A DNA stretch of 64,000 nucleotides, taken from Plasmodium relictum. Its lineage: Eukaryota; Apicomplexa; Aconoidasida; Haemosporida; Plasmodiidae. The translations under genes were made by a program, and so were the position numbers. The notes beneath the pieces are model-generated. The model did no database searches. It had not been told where the DNA came from and saw nothing but the letters and a program-made list of their open reading frames with translations. The stretch is from NCBI RefSeq assembly GCF_900005765.1, contig NC_041688.1, positions 186,001 to 250,000 of the forward strand. Direction: 5' to 3'. The stretch's first letter is position 1, and every line of letters starts with the position of its first letter. Below, in pieces: positions 10,606 through 21,203 of this stretch.

Positions 10606-12555
10606 ATGTTTTACTTTAATTTTACCTTACAGTATTCTAAAAGAAATGTTATTAATTCTATAAAAAGAGCATATAGTAATATTAATAAAAATGTAATAGA
10701 AAAGGAAGCAAAAAAGACAGAAGATATTCTTTTTTATATTCAAAAATGTATATTAGAAGAAAATACGAAAAATAGAAATTTGCTTTGTTTTCAATCAATA
10801 TATAACGAAAAAAATGATTTAAGAAAGATTCATCTTAATTTAATAAAAATATCATACTTACTAAAAAATATATGTGTTAATGAACAAAAATGGCTATTAA
10901 TATATGAAAAAATTGGGAATTTATATTTATTAGATGAGCAAATATTTAGAAACAAAAAAAAAACAATCCAATTAAAAAGTATGCTTAAAAATGATACACT
11001 AAATAAAGAAAATACTGTAATAGAAAACTACAATTTATGTAATGATAATATAATAGAAAATGAAATTTGTAAGAAATACCATCTTTTTAACTTAAATTCA
11101 TGCTATATATTTGTTTTCAAAATATGTTTAGATAATATATTGAATTATTTACCATTATATACCATTAGTAATTATATATTAATATTAAAATGCTGTGAAA
11201 ATTTTTATAATTTTTTTTTTAAGTTACATAAAAGAAAAAATCTTAATAAGCTGAATTTTATTTATATATATTCGTACAACAGTAATTATAAATATAACGT
11301 AAAAATTTTAAAAAATAAAAACGAAATAATAAAAAATGAAGAAAAATTAAATTTAAATTATTATTATCAAGAATTATTTAACTTGAAATATCACCAAATA
11401 CTTATATATAACATAGATTTGACTACAAAAATATTGGATACTTTAAATTATGATTTAATTGATGATAAAAATTTTGCTCAGCTAAGTATGATTATTTATA
11501 CGAAAACAAAGAATGGTTTAATAAATGAAAAAAATGTTTTAAAATTTTTAGATTATTATATAGAAAAATTCAGAAATAATTCACTTAAATATGATATAAA
11601 TGAATTTTCTAAAATTATTAATATAATGTATTATTCAAAAATTGTCCATTATAATATAATATTATATTTTGTTCATATATTAAAAAAAATTAACCTATCT
11701 GTATTTTGTAAAAAAACTTTATTTGAAAATTACTTAAAATTATTAAGGATATTAAATTTAAAGGACAATAATTTTTATATTTATAATTACTGTAAATATT
11801 ATATTTTGAATAATGTAGCTTATATAAATTTATCAAACTTTTATAACTTTTTTTTTGTTTCATCAATTATAGGTGTATTTGATATTTCATTAATAAATTT
11901 ATATATAAGTTTTTTAAAAAAAAATAAAATGAACTTGAAAATATCATTAAAACACAAAATATATTACACTTTATTAGGATGGGATATAATACTAAAGAAT
12001 TTTATTAATAATGTAAAAGAAAAAGAAAAAATAGAAATTATTTTACTCAACTTTAAGAATAAAAACATTCATTATTTTTATTCAAATAAATTATACAATA
12101 ATTATTCCCATTTATCATTTGAAATAAACCATTTAATGAATATTTATAAAAATAAAATATTTATTGAAAAAAATAAAAAAATTATTGTGAATTATTATTT
12201 TAATCAATATAATATTTTGAATATTCTGAAAAAGCATTTTAGTTATGTAGTATATGAATATATAACTGACCAAAAAATAATATTAGATGTATTCTTAAAA
12301 ATTTATAAAAATAATTTATATAAAAAGATCGGTATTGAATTTAATGGGAGGACACACTATAACTTACTAGTTAAAAAAGGAAATAATAATGAAATATCTT
12401 ATAATATGATAGAAAATCATAATACAATACATAAAAAATGGCTATTGTCAAATTTTCATTTTTCAATAATTGATATTCCATATTATAAATGGAATGAGTT
12501 AAATGAAGAAGAAAAAGAAAAATATCTTATAAACACTATAGAATTTCTAAAATAA
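10606..12555 (+). CDS. RAP-domain protein, probable mitochondrial RNA-binding factor
   Basis: A single-exon frame of 649 residues. The first 30 residues (FTLQYSKRNVINSIKRAYSN) lack acidic side chains and look like an amphipathic mitochondrial presequence. The middle is mostly helical and very rich in Asn, Lys, Ile and Tyr, as in the helical-repeat (octotricopeptide/heptatricopeptide) proteins of this family. The last 70 residues form a RAP domain: IGIEFNGRTHYNLL, then HKKWLLSNFHFSIIDIPYYKWNEL and a final helix ending in IEFLK. RAP proteins in Apicomplexa bind organellar RNA and support the fragmented mitochondrial rRNAs; this role is from family knowledge. The gene converges on the NEK kinase gene with only 77 bases between stop codons. 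Confidence 0.85.
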   Translation: MFYFNFTLQYSKRNVINSIKRAYSNINKNVIEKEAKKTEDILFYIQKCILEENTKNRNLLCFQSIYNEKNDLRKIHLNLIKISYLLKNICVNEQKWLLIYEKIGNLYLLDEQIFRNKKKTIQLKSMLKNDTLNKENTVIENYNLCNDNIIENEICKKYHLFNLNSCYIFVFKICLDNILNYLPLYTISNYILILKCCENFYNFFFKLHKRKNLNKLNFIYIYSYNSNYKYNVKILKNKNEIIKNEEKLNLNYYYQELFNLKYHQILIYNIDLTTKILDTLNYDLIDDKNFAQLSMIIYTKTKNGLINEKNVLKFLDYYIEKFRNNSLKYDINEFSKIINIMYYSKIVHYNIILYFVHILKKINLSVFCKKTLFENYLKLLRILNLKDNNFYIYNYCKYYILNNVAYINLSNFYNFFFVSSIIGVFDISLINLYISFLKKNKMNLKISLKHKIYYTLLGWDIILKNFINNVKEKEKIEIILLNFKNKNIHYFYSNKLYNNYSHLSFEINHLMNIYKNKIFIEKNKKIIVNYYFNQYNILNILKKHFSYVVYEYITDQKIILDVFLKIYKNNLYKKIGIEFNGRTHYNLLVKKGNNNEISYNMIENHNTIHKKWLLSNFHFSIIDIPYYKWNELNEEEKEKYLINTIEFLK

Positions 12556-12632
12556 TATTAATATTTAAGTTTTTTATATGTATTTTCATTACAATAAAGA
12601 AGAAAAGAATATTTCATCTCATTGAAAATAGA

Positions 12633-14238
12633 TTAATTTGTTTCATTCTTACTTAATATTTCACTTTTTAATAAATGTAATTCTTTCTATAAAGAAAATA
12701 ATGCATTCATTTTTTTATTATAATTTATCTTTTTTTTTTTTTTTCTTTTTAAAAATTTTATAATAACTTTTACCTGTAAATAATCAGTTGCAATAATATC
12801 ATATGCAGTTGGTCTTTCATCTGAATTTTTTTTTAACATCCAGTAACATAAATTTTTCAAATCTTCAGAATAATTTGTAGGTAAAGGAGATGGCTATGAA
12901 ATAAAGTTTAATGTATAGAAATTATATTTTGAAATTATATATATATATATTTTTTTTTTATTTAATTAATGTACCTCATCTTCACAAATTTTTTGAACAA
13001 CCGACAACATATTTGCATTTTGAGATTTAAATGGTTGTTTTAAGCTAATGAGCTCATATAAAATTACTCCAAGAGACCATATATCAGCCGGAAAACTATA
13101 AGGCATATTCTATAAAACAAAAATAAAATAAAAGTAAGAAATATCAAATAAAATTAGAAAAGATAATCATAAAAAATATTTTTTTTATATATATAAAGTA
13201 TAATTTCTTTACTTTACATATTTCAGGAGCCATGTATCCAATTGTTCCACATAACGTATTTGTTTGTTCAGTATTCTCTAAAAGTTTAGTTAAGCCAAAA
13301 TCTCCTACTTTAGCTCTTTCCTGCTCATCTAAAAATATGTTGTTACATTTTAAATCTTTAAAAAAAAAAATAAATAATTCTTTGTTTAAAATTTTAAATA
13401 TAATAAAAAAAAAAAAAAAAAAAAAAGAGTATGCAATTTTCGAATACTTATATAAACATTTTATTTATTTACTTAAATAAAGAATAAAATATTAAATTAC
13501 CTCTATGTATTAATTTTTTATCATGTATAAACTTTATCGCAGTAACTATTTGCAAAAGCCATCTTTTAATTCTGCTTTCAGGAATAAATGTTTTCATTTC
13601 TTTATTTTTTTTTATACATTTGCCTAAATCTCCTCCTTCATTTGATGAAAATAATAAAAATAATAAAATAGAAAATTAGATATTTCTATATTTTAATATA
13701 TAATACTAAGATAAAATATTTGTTTACTTGAGCAATAATCCATAGCAACATATAAAATATTATCTTCAATAAATGCTTCTTTATATCTAACAATAAAAGG
13801 ATGAACTGATACCTCAATTAATGCCTTAGGTATGAAAGGAAAAGGAAAAAAAGAAACAAAAAAATTTTAAATAATAATTCATTATTTTTTATTTTATTTT
13901 TACTTATATATATACCTTTATTTCATTAACAACGTTCATTTTTTCTTTATTATTCATACATGACATATCTAACTGTTTTACTACGAAACTAATAAATAAT
14001 TATAAAGTATAATTCATATAAAAAATTAAAATAATCTAAGAATATCATTCTTTAAAAATTTAATTTATGTATTTCAATGGATTAAATTTATTGTAACTTT
14101 TTAAATTAAATACATGAATATGCATATAAATATATACATTTTTCCATTCTCATCTTTAACTGCTGTAACGATTCCAAAGGATCCTCTTCCAATAGTTTTT
14201 AAAACATAGTAAGAACCTATTTTCTTTGGTTTAGACAT
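12633..14238 (-). CDS. nek2: NIMA-related protein kinase, NEK2 type, eight exons
   Basis: Minus-strand exons, in order: 14238-14138, 13988-13916, 13824-13728, 13635-13501, 13355-13213, 13109-12975, 12893-12774 and 12686-12633. They give 285 residues, essentially a bare kinase domain. All catalytic elements are present: glycine loop IGRGSFGIV at 16-24, Lys38 in VVKQ, HRDLKCNN with Asp136, DFG at 154-156 and APE at 178-180. The VVKQLD and [18 protein letters not shown] stretches are typical of NEKs. In P. falciparum and P. berghei, NEK2 is a small kinase needed for ookinete development. I assign this member because it sits next to IMC1g, as I recall from P. falciparum. The start of exon 4 is uncertain: either of two adjacent AGs fits, and the chosen one gives CSRGDL. 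Reading past exon 7 would give a Lys-rich tail; the CAG/GTAAAA donor and the clean last exon favour splicing. Confidence 0.85.
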
Positions 14239-15489
14239 GTTTTATATTAATATTTTTCATATTTTTATCTTATGTTGTTTTTGTTGCATTTCACTTGATC
14301 TATCTGAAAAATAGTATATATAAATATATATATATAACTTGTTTTTAATTTATCATCAATCAAAAAATTCTATTTCCTTAAATTTTTATAAATTGATTAT
14401 GTAACAATATTCTTTTCTTTTTTGTTCTTAAAAGGAAAATGAATTTTTTTTAAATCAATATTTGATCATTACCAGATTAACTTTATTATTTATGATATAA
14501 TTATTAGAAAATCTTTCATATTCACCCTTTACAATTTATTTTTTTATTTATTTAATTTTTACTGTTTATATCTCTAAATATTATATTTATAGATATAACT
14601 ATAATGAATCGAACATAACCATGGATATTGTACATACAGTACAATATACAAAAAAAATTATAATTCTAAATTTTCTAAAAAAAACAAAAATTAATTTATA
14701 TATAAAATAAAATATATGATGTATAATTAAATAATATAAATTCAGAATAAAAAAAATTTTCAATTTTATATTGCATCTTTTCAATTTATTTTTTTCTATT
14801 GTTAAATTGTTATATTTATGTAAAATCAACAAAAAAAAGTGCAATTTTACATTTAAAAAAAAAACTAAATAACTTATTTAAAATTTTAATTCAATTTATA
14901 ATAAAAAAAAAAAAAAAAAAGTAATATTTCCTTAAAACATAGCACTAAAATAACTTTTTTTTATAAATGAATAATTTATAAATATGTAATTAGAATAATT
15001 CAAAGTTTATTTAGTTGTCTTTAATGGCATACATATAAAGTAAAAGAAAATATAGCATAAAAAATACAACAATAAATATATAAATAAGTTTAAAAAAAAA
15101 AAAAAATAATATAAATTAACAATTATATTTATAAAGGGTACCATTTTTTAAAAGAAAAAGAAAAAGAAAAAAAATTATTAAAGGAATATTTTTAAAAGTA
15201 ACCAATTTAAGGCTCTTTAAAAACATTTTTCAAAAATATTTAAAAACAATATAAAAAAATTAAAATTTTAATATATAACATAGCAAATTTTGTATTATAA
15301 AAATAAGGTTTTATTAAAGAAAAATAATTATTCTAATTTAAAATATTTAATTTTTTTTTTTTTTTAAAGAAATATTAAGGAACTCATTTAATATTATTTT
15401 ACAGCAAATTTTTAGGTCCGATGAGAGAAAAAAAATATATGTTAAAAAATAGAAAAAAAATTTTGAAATATATAATAAACTTGTACGAT
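14239..15489. other. intergenic region upstream of the NEK gene
   Basis: It holds the NEK promoter and leader plus the 3' flank of the alveolin gene. A hydrophobic open frame on the minus strand near 14600-14840 has the composition of random AT-rich DNA and I do not call it. A short AAAAG repeat lies near 15150-15175. No known regulatory motif was recognised. Confidence 0.45.
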
Positions 15490-16392
15490 TTAAGAGCAGT
15501 TGCAATAACAGCTTCTCTGATTTGTGTGGGGGGTTCTAGCAATTCTAATTCTAGGAAAACCGATTTGTTTTGATCTATATGTATTTGAATTGATCACTTG
15601 CCTTTCTCTATCTTGATTCGTTCTAAATATAGGAGATGCTGCTTTGACAAAATTTTGATATATAGGAATAAACTTACAACCTAATGTAGTACAAAAATTT
15701 TCCTGTGTTCCGCTTCTCATGGTTTGTTCTTGAGTAGTTTCTATATTAATGGTTGGTTCCATATTAATGTTTGAATTATTTAATTCATTTAAAATTTGAA
15801 CCTCTTTTTCATCTACAACTTTTGTTGTTTGATTTTCTTTTAGATCATCAACTTCAATTATTTCTTTAGATTCCACTTCTTTGTTAACATCAATATCTGG
15901 GCAGTTCACTTCTGGTACTTCCATAATTCTCTCTGTCTTAGTAGTTTTCAATATTGGTATTACTCTCTCTACAACCATATATTTTGGGACTTTAATAATT
16001 CTTTCTCTATCAACATATACTGGTACATCAACTACTTTTTCAACAGTCCTAATTTGTGGGACTTCAATAATTTTTTCCTGATATATAATTTTATCAACAT
16101 TTTTAATTTTTTCTACGTAAACAGTTTTGGGCTTATAGACATTTTTGTACCTAATAATTGGTTTAATTTGTTCTACTATTTTTTCAACTGTTTTTATTTG
16201 AGGGACTTCTATAATTTTTTCCAAATATACCTCTCTTGGCACTTCAACAATTTTATTTTGAATTATTGGTTCTAAAACTTTTGGTGGCAACTGCTTATTT
16301 ACCACTTGTGGGTATGCTTGATTGTTGCTTCCTGTAGATTCAAAAACATTTTCTGCTGAGCAGCATTTAAAGCCTTTATTTGTAGAACACAT
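15490..16392 (-). CDS. IMC1g: alveolin, inner membrane complex protein IMC1g type
   Basis: A single-exon frame of 300 residues. The core (about residues 38-170) is built of alveolin repeats rich in Val, Ile, Pro, Glu and Lys, such as KIVEVPREVYLEKIIEVPQ, EKIIEVPQIRTVEKVVDVP and VPKYMVVERVIP. These proteins form the filament network under the pellicle that gives zoites and ookinetes shape and strength. Cysteine clusters sit at both ends (MCSTNKGFKCC and SCYCNCS); terminal cysteine motifs are known in a subset of Plasmodium alveolins that includes IMC1g, where they are thought to be palmitoylated. The short length, the cysteine ends and the NEK neighbour point to IMC1g. The sequence is unusually G+C-balanced for the window, as expected for a strongly constrained protein. 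Confidence 0.85.
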   Translation of the reverse strand: MCSTNKGFKCCSAENVFESTGSNNQAYPQVVNKQLPPKVLEPIIQNKIVEVPREVYLEKIIEVPQIKTVEKIVEQIKPIIRYKNVYKPKTVYVEKIKNVDKIIYQEKIIEVPQIRTVEKVVDVPVYVDRERIIKVPKYMVVERVIPILKTTKTERIMEVPEVNCPDIDVNKEVESKEIIEVDDLKENQTTKVVDEKEVQILNELNNSNINMEPTINIETTQEQTMRSGTQENFCTTLGCKFIPIYQNFVKAASPIFRTNQDRERQVINSNTYRSKQIGFPRIRIARTPHTNQRSCYCNCS

Positions 16393-16497
16393 TTTTTCAA
16401 TTTTTACTTTTTTTGGTTTTATTATAATTTTTATATAACTTAATTCTAATAATTGTATTAACTTAAAAAAAACAAAACTAATATATTTATGTTAAAT

Positions 16498-16503
16498 TAG
16501 CCA
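16498..16503 (+). promoter_or_regulatory. candidate AP2-O site (TAGCCA)
   Basis: TAGCCA, one of the published core six-base words of the ookinete regulator AP2-O, lies about 105 bases upstream of the alveolin start codon. Alveolins such as IMC1g are ookinete genes, so the position is sensible. Words of this size occur by chance every few kilobases here, so this is suggestive only. Confidence 0.3.
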
Positions 16504-16782
16504 AGAGATATTAATTTAAATTTACTTTCAATTAAAATTCGTTAAAAAAAAAAAAAATGTTTATATGGTAAATTATAAATTTTTTGTAATTTTTTTGAAT
16601 CTTCTTATTTATGTATAGTTTATAAAGTAAGAACGTATATAAAAATAAGTAGAAATTATAAAATAGTTAATATTTAAAAACTAAGTTGACAAAAATTTAT
16701 TTTTTATAGTAGTGTACAAAAAAAAAAAATTACTTAAAATTTTATTTTTTATTCTACTTAAAAAAAAAATAATAGTAGTAAT

Positions 16783-16798
16783 ACACACGTACACACAA
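16783..16798. promoter_or_regulatory. candidate GTAC-core (AP2-G-like) site upstream of alveolin gene
   Basis: The block ACACACGTACACACAA contains GTACAC, fitting the GTACNC / GNGTAC pattern reported for the sexual-commitment factor AP2-G. A second GTACGC lies at 17089-17094. Both are within 0.75 kb upstream of the alveolin start. Functional use is inference. Confidence 0.25.
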
Positions 16799-17493
16799 AT
16801 ATTTGCAGTTTAGGAATAAAAAAATAAAGAGAAAAAGTTATTTTTCTAAAAAATATATATATATATAACTAAAAATGCTTTAAAATCAAATGTGGTTTAC
16901 AATATAATAGAACTATTCATAAATTTTATTAAAAATAAAGACTCGACACATTTTTGTTATCTGTAAGAAGTTAAAAAATTCAAATAAAATTTTAAATGAC
17001 TTTTTAAAATAATCTATATTTCGCATAATACATAAAAAAAAAAAAAAAATTATTAATTATTTAAATAATGTTGTAAATAACCCTTTATGTACGCACCCAT
17101 CTGAACAACCATTTTTTGTTATATTTAAAACGAAAAGTTGTACAGAAGAAAAAAAAAAAAAAAAAAATTAACGCACGCAAACGGCTATTTAAAAAAAAAA
17201 AAATTTAGTAAATGAATTAAAAGTCGTAAAAAAAAAAAAAAAAAAAAGGAAAAAAATAAGAAAATTTTAAAATTTATTAATTTATTATTTTTTTTTTTTT
17301 AAGTTGAGAATATATCTCTTATTTGATAAGTGTTTTTAGCAAGTTTCACACAAATTATAAATTATAAAATATATATATATATATGAAATTTTAGAAAAAA
17401 GTAAAAAATCACAAAAAATAGTATAATTGAATTAAAAAATATATATATATATATATATTCTTAATTTGATATATTAATACTTTCAGGTTTTTT

Positions 17494-18589
17494 TTAGTTT
17501 CTAATTTCTCTAAACAAAAAAAAATCGTTTATTAAAGTCGTTGGAGGGAGATTTAACCAATTGTCTCTCGTTGTAAAATGTGCAGTCAATTTCCTGTCAG
17601 TGTACCGCATTACTTCATCTATGTCATAGGAACTAGTCTAAAAATGTAAAAAAAAAAAAAATGATATCTAGAGATTGAATACTTTAAAATACCACATAAA
17701 AATAATGTCAATATATATTTTTTTATATTAACATAAATGTTAACAAAATTATATCTATAGATAGCTCAACTTAAATATTTTGCTAAGTAAAATTGTATGA
17801 ATTATTTTTACTTATTTCATAAGAAATATATTTACTCTATTACAAAAAATTTTATATATATTTAAATATATGACAAACGTTTTTATACACTATGTATATA
17901 TAATAAAAATATATGTGTCTAATAGAAAATATACTCTTTAAATTATTATTTTTATAAATTTATAAAAGAGTTCTTTTAAAATTGCTCCTTATCACTTTTT
18001 GTTATAACATAATAAGTAAAAAGAAACTTTACATGCCACTTTTTTTTTTCATATTTAATTTTTTCAACACAAAAATTAAATTATGTATAATGCGTGTTGT
18101 TATATATTATGCTACAGTATATTAAAATGTTATATAGAATGTTTTAGAAACAACTATATTTAATTATATGATGGATATAAATTTTACTTAAATATTGTAA
18201 TAATAATTTTAATCATTAATTCAAGAGAATTATAAAATCATCATGACCGATTTAGAAGTAGTAATTTAAACATTATAATATACAAATATATATTTTTAAA
18301 ACTCTATTTTTAAGGAATAATAATTCTAAATACTTACTCTGTGCAATTTAGCTGGGTTTTTTTTCATCCATGCTACTTTTCTTCTCCTAGTTCTTCTATG
18401 AGAGCTTTTTTTCTTCGGCACACCAAATAAAGAAAAACTCCTTTTATTTTTACAAAAATAATTTCTATCGTTTTGTAAACCTATAATTGATGTATTTAAG
18501 TAATTTTTTAGTAAAGAAGAATTTAGTCTAAATGTGAATGAAAATTCTAAACAAATAAGTAAAACGAATAAATATTTATGAAGTAACAT
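17494..18589 (-). CDS. apicoplast-targeted ribosomal protein bL32, two exons
   Basis: Exon 1 is 18589-18338 and exon 2 is 17637-17494, separated by a 700-base intron with a perfect GTAAGT donor; the join is in phase 0 and gives 131 residues. The N-terminus (MLLHKYLFVLLICLEFSFTF) is a signal peptide and is followed by an Asn/Lys-rich stretch, together a typical bipartite apicoplast leader. The bL32 signature VPKKKSSHRRTRRRKVAW begins near residue 53. Exon 2 adds about 47 residues (SSYDIDEVMRYTDRKLTAHF and onward) with no cysteines, so the zinc-ribbon of many bL32 proteins is absent. Exon 2 is much less A+T-rich than its flanks, which supports it. Without exon 2 the protein would end just after the donor. 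Confidence 0.8.
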
Positions 18590-19314
18590 TTCTGGAATAA
18601 CCCAAATGTTTACATTTATATTTATTCACTTCAATTATTTCATATGTATTTTTTCTTATTTTTTTCATGTTTAATACAAAAAAATTGGAAAAGTTATTTT
18701 ATAAATATTTTATGTAAAAATAGATAAAATTATATTAATTTAATTTATCTTAATATAATTTTTTATTAAGTGTTATTGAAAAATAATAATTTACAAAAAA
18801 AAAAAAAACTGTAATTTTTTAAAAATATTTTACTATTTTTTTTTACTTTTTTTTTTTTTTTATTTTAATCTAGGACACTAAGCATCAACTTTCCATTTTA
18901 ATTTAAATTTTGTTATTTTAAGTTGTGAAAGTTTATATTTTTATATTACTTATTAAAGAAATAAGTTATATAAAAAATTTTCTACATAGTAAAAAATTTT
19001 ATAACTGTGTTCTGGGTTTTTATATTTAATACGCATTTATTTTTCTTTTAAAATATTACTATTTTAAATAATATTTTACAATGTTAATAATATCTCAACA
19101 ATGTTAGGATTTTATGCTACTTTTGATTATTCTTTTTTAATAGGATTTATAAAGTAATAATATTCTATATTGTTTTAATAAAGTTATAAATTAAAATTAA
19201 AAAGAAAATTGTAAAAGGTGTATATTTTGTATTTTTTACTTTTTCTTGTAATAATAGAAAAAATAAAATAATATATTTGTTGAATAGTATGTTCCTATAA
19301 AGTTAATTATAAAA
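18590..19314. other. divergent intergenic region between bL32 and the methyltransferase
   Basis: Promoter and leader space for two divergent genes for probable organelle translation factors. Poly-A, poly-T and plain AT sequence; no recognisable site. Confidence 0.45.
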
Positions 19315-20529
19315 ATGTTTCTTTTCTCAAATCTGGCAAAGAAATATGTAACCCATAAAAGCTTTATTTCAGAATATTTCTTTATGTTCGAACGTAATGT
19401 TTTTCTTTTACAGAACAATAAAAACTTAATTAATATAAAAGGAAAAAATTGTTACTCAATTATTAATAATAACAGTAAAAATGAAATAAAACATGATGAA
19501 ATTTTAAAACCACATTGGCTAAACCTAAATGAAAAGAAAAAAAATAAATTAGATAAGTATGAGGAACAAAAGGAAAAGGAAAAAGAAAAGGAAGATAGTA
19601 AATTTTTAAATATTTCAAAAAGGTCTAAAATGATGAAGTATATAATAAGATTAAGAAAAAAAAGAAATTTTAGAAAAAAGATGAATGCATTTTTTGTGAA
19701 GAATTCTAGAACAATACTATATTTATCAAATAATAAAAATTTAGTATTCGAAGCAATTTTATCTAACAATAAAAACCTATTAAAGCAATTCCAGGATAAA
19801 TGTAAAAAGTTATATTACGTAAATTGTGACATTTTAAATTATATATTTTATGATTCATTAAACGTAATGAAAGAAATAAATGATTCTGTAGCTATATTAA
19901 AAATTCCTAATGTGGTAAACGAAATAAAAAATATAAAATTCTTATTAGCTTTTGATAGAATTAGATATGCTTATAATTTAGGGAAAATATTAAATGTTGC
20001 TTATTCTATGAACATTGACTGCTTATTTTATCTTCATAATACAGTTGACCCATTTAATTCAAAAGTACTTGAAATAACAAATGGTTCACATTTATATATT
20101 CCATATGTGTACGGCTCTTATAAAGATTTAAAAAATTTATGTAATGAACATAATTTGGTTCCAATTGTTGCACACATAAATGGCGTAAATCCACATAATA
20201 TTTTAAAAGAATCAAATAAAAATGGAATTTGCCTTATATTGGGAAATGAATCAACTGGACCACACCCGGATACTTTAAAATTTGCAAAACCGTAATATGT
20301 CAAATAATTCATTATTTTTTTATTGAATTTTTTTCACATATATATAAATATATATGTATATTTTCTTGCATTTAGATTTCTATATATTATTGTTTTATCT
20401 TTTTTTTTAATAAATATATATTTCTTTTTTTTTTGTAGAATTAGTTTACCTATGCATGAAATGACTAATTCTTTAAATGTTTCCGTAGCAGCAAGCATTC
20501 TAATCCATTATATTAAAAATATGTTATGA
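19315..20529 (+). CDS. SpoU/TrmH-family RNA 2'-O-methyltransferase, two exons
   Basis: Exons 19315-20291 and 20439-20529 join to 355 residues. The SPOUT domain occupies roughly residues 200-355. Motif 1 lies in VDPFNSKVLEITNGSHLYIP, motif 2 is LILGNESTGP near residue 308, and motif 3 is SLPMHEMTNSLNVSVAASIL in the second exon. These motifs form the knotted SAM-binding site and are complete. The family methylates ribose 2'-OH groups in rRNA or tRNA. A preceding N-terminal domain has the KNSRTILYLSNNKNLVFEAIL pattern of a substrate-binding domain. About 50 basic N-terminal residues lie before a charged Lys/Glu linker and could be a mitochondrial or apicoplast leader; the compartment is not certain. 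The final 30 residues, essential for the knot, come only from exon 2. Confidence 0.85.
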
Positions 20530-21203
20530 AACTATATTGTAGATCGAATTCTTATGGAATATTGCAGTAAATATTAGATATTTATATATGTATATATATG
20601 GCTAATTTTTTTTATTTTTTTTATTTTTAATATACATTGGTTAAAAAATATTTTTACAAATAAAAAATATTTTGGGAATTTTACATCATATTTCTTTTAT
20701 AATAATTTTTTAAAAAATTTTCCTAAAGAAGATAATTTAAATAAAATTAATATTAGGAAAAATCTTAATAGTTAAAAAAAAGTAAATATTGAAAAAATAA
20801 CTACAAGAGGTAGATAATTACATGTAGAATCCAAATTAGGATATGTATTTATGATTCAAAAAAAAAAAAAAAAATTTATAGAAGTTAAACCATGATTTCA
20901 TATAAAATATTTGTTAGAAATATTATTATTTTATTAAATTTCAATGATGCTATGAATTATAATTGATAAGTTATATTTAAAAAATGATAATTATATTTTT
21001 TGATAGACCCTTCAAAAAAAAAAAAAAAAAATAAAAATGATAAAATATTATTTTTAAAATAGGAAAAAAATATTCTATATGTAATTTGTTCATAAAAAAA
21101 TAAAAAAAAATTTATTAATATATAAAAACTGCTTTATCGCTAAGGTGAAAACTGCACAATTAAAAAAAATTGATTTAAAAAAAAAAAAAAATTGGATAAT
21201 AAA
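20530..21203. other. intergenic region between two plus-strand genes
   Basis: 3' flank of the methyltransferase gene and promoter/leader of the WDR6 homologue. Poly-A tracts near 20860 and 21015, with a purine-rich leader just before 21192. No gene seen. Confidence 0.45.

Larger units (their letters stand above)
16393..17493. other. intergenic region, alveolin promoter and bL32 3' flank
   Basis: Upstream DNA of the alveolin gene, with the 3' end of bL32 at its far side. It is dominated by long A runs (17040, 17150, 17229) but also holds several C/G-containing words that stand out in this genome: an ACACACGTACACAC block near 16783, TGTACGCACCC near 17088 and ACGCACGCAAACG near 17171. No open frame of note. 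Confidence 0.5.

Noticed and set aside
12700-12773. Unspliced Lys-rich C-terminus of the NEK kinase
   Set aside because: The CAG/GTAAAA donor and TTTATAG acceptor give a clean, balanced last exon, and the Lys run is a typical AT-rich intron.
14599-14844. Hydrophobic minus-strand frame between NEK2 and the alveolin gene
   Set aside because: Its Phe/Ile/Leu/Lys/Tyr content is that of random AT DNA, with no motif or splice support.
15881-16275. Plus-strand frames opposite the alveolin gene
   Set aside because: They are shadows of the Val/Glu/Lys repeat; the minus frame has alveolin motifs and a proper start.
19452-19769. Minus-strand Phe/Ser-rich frame
   Set aside because: It is antisense to the charged linker of the SpoU methyltransferase.
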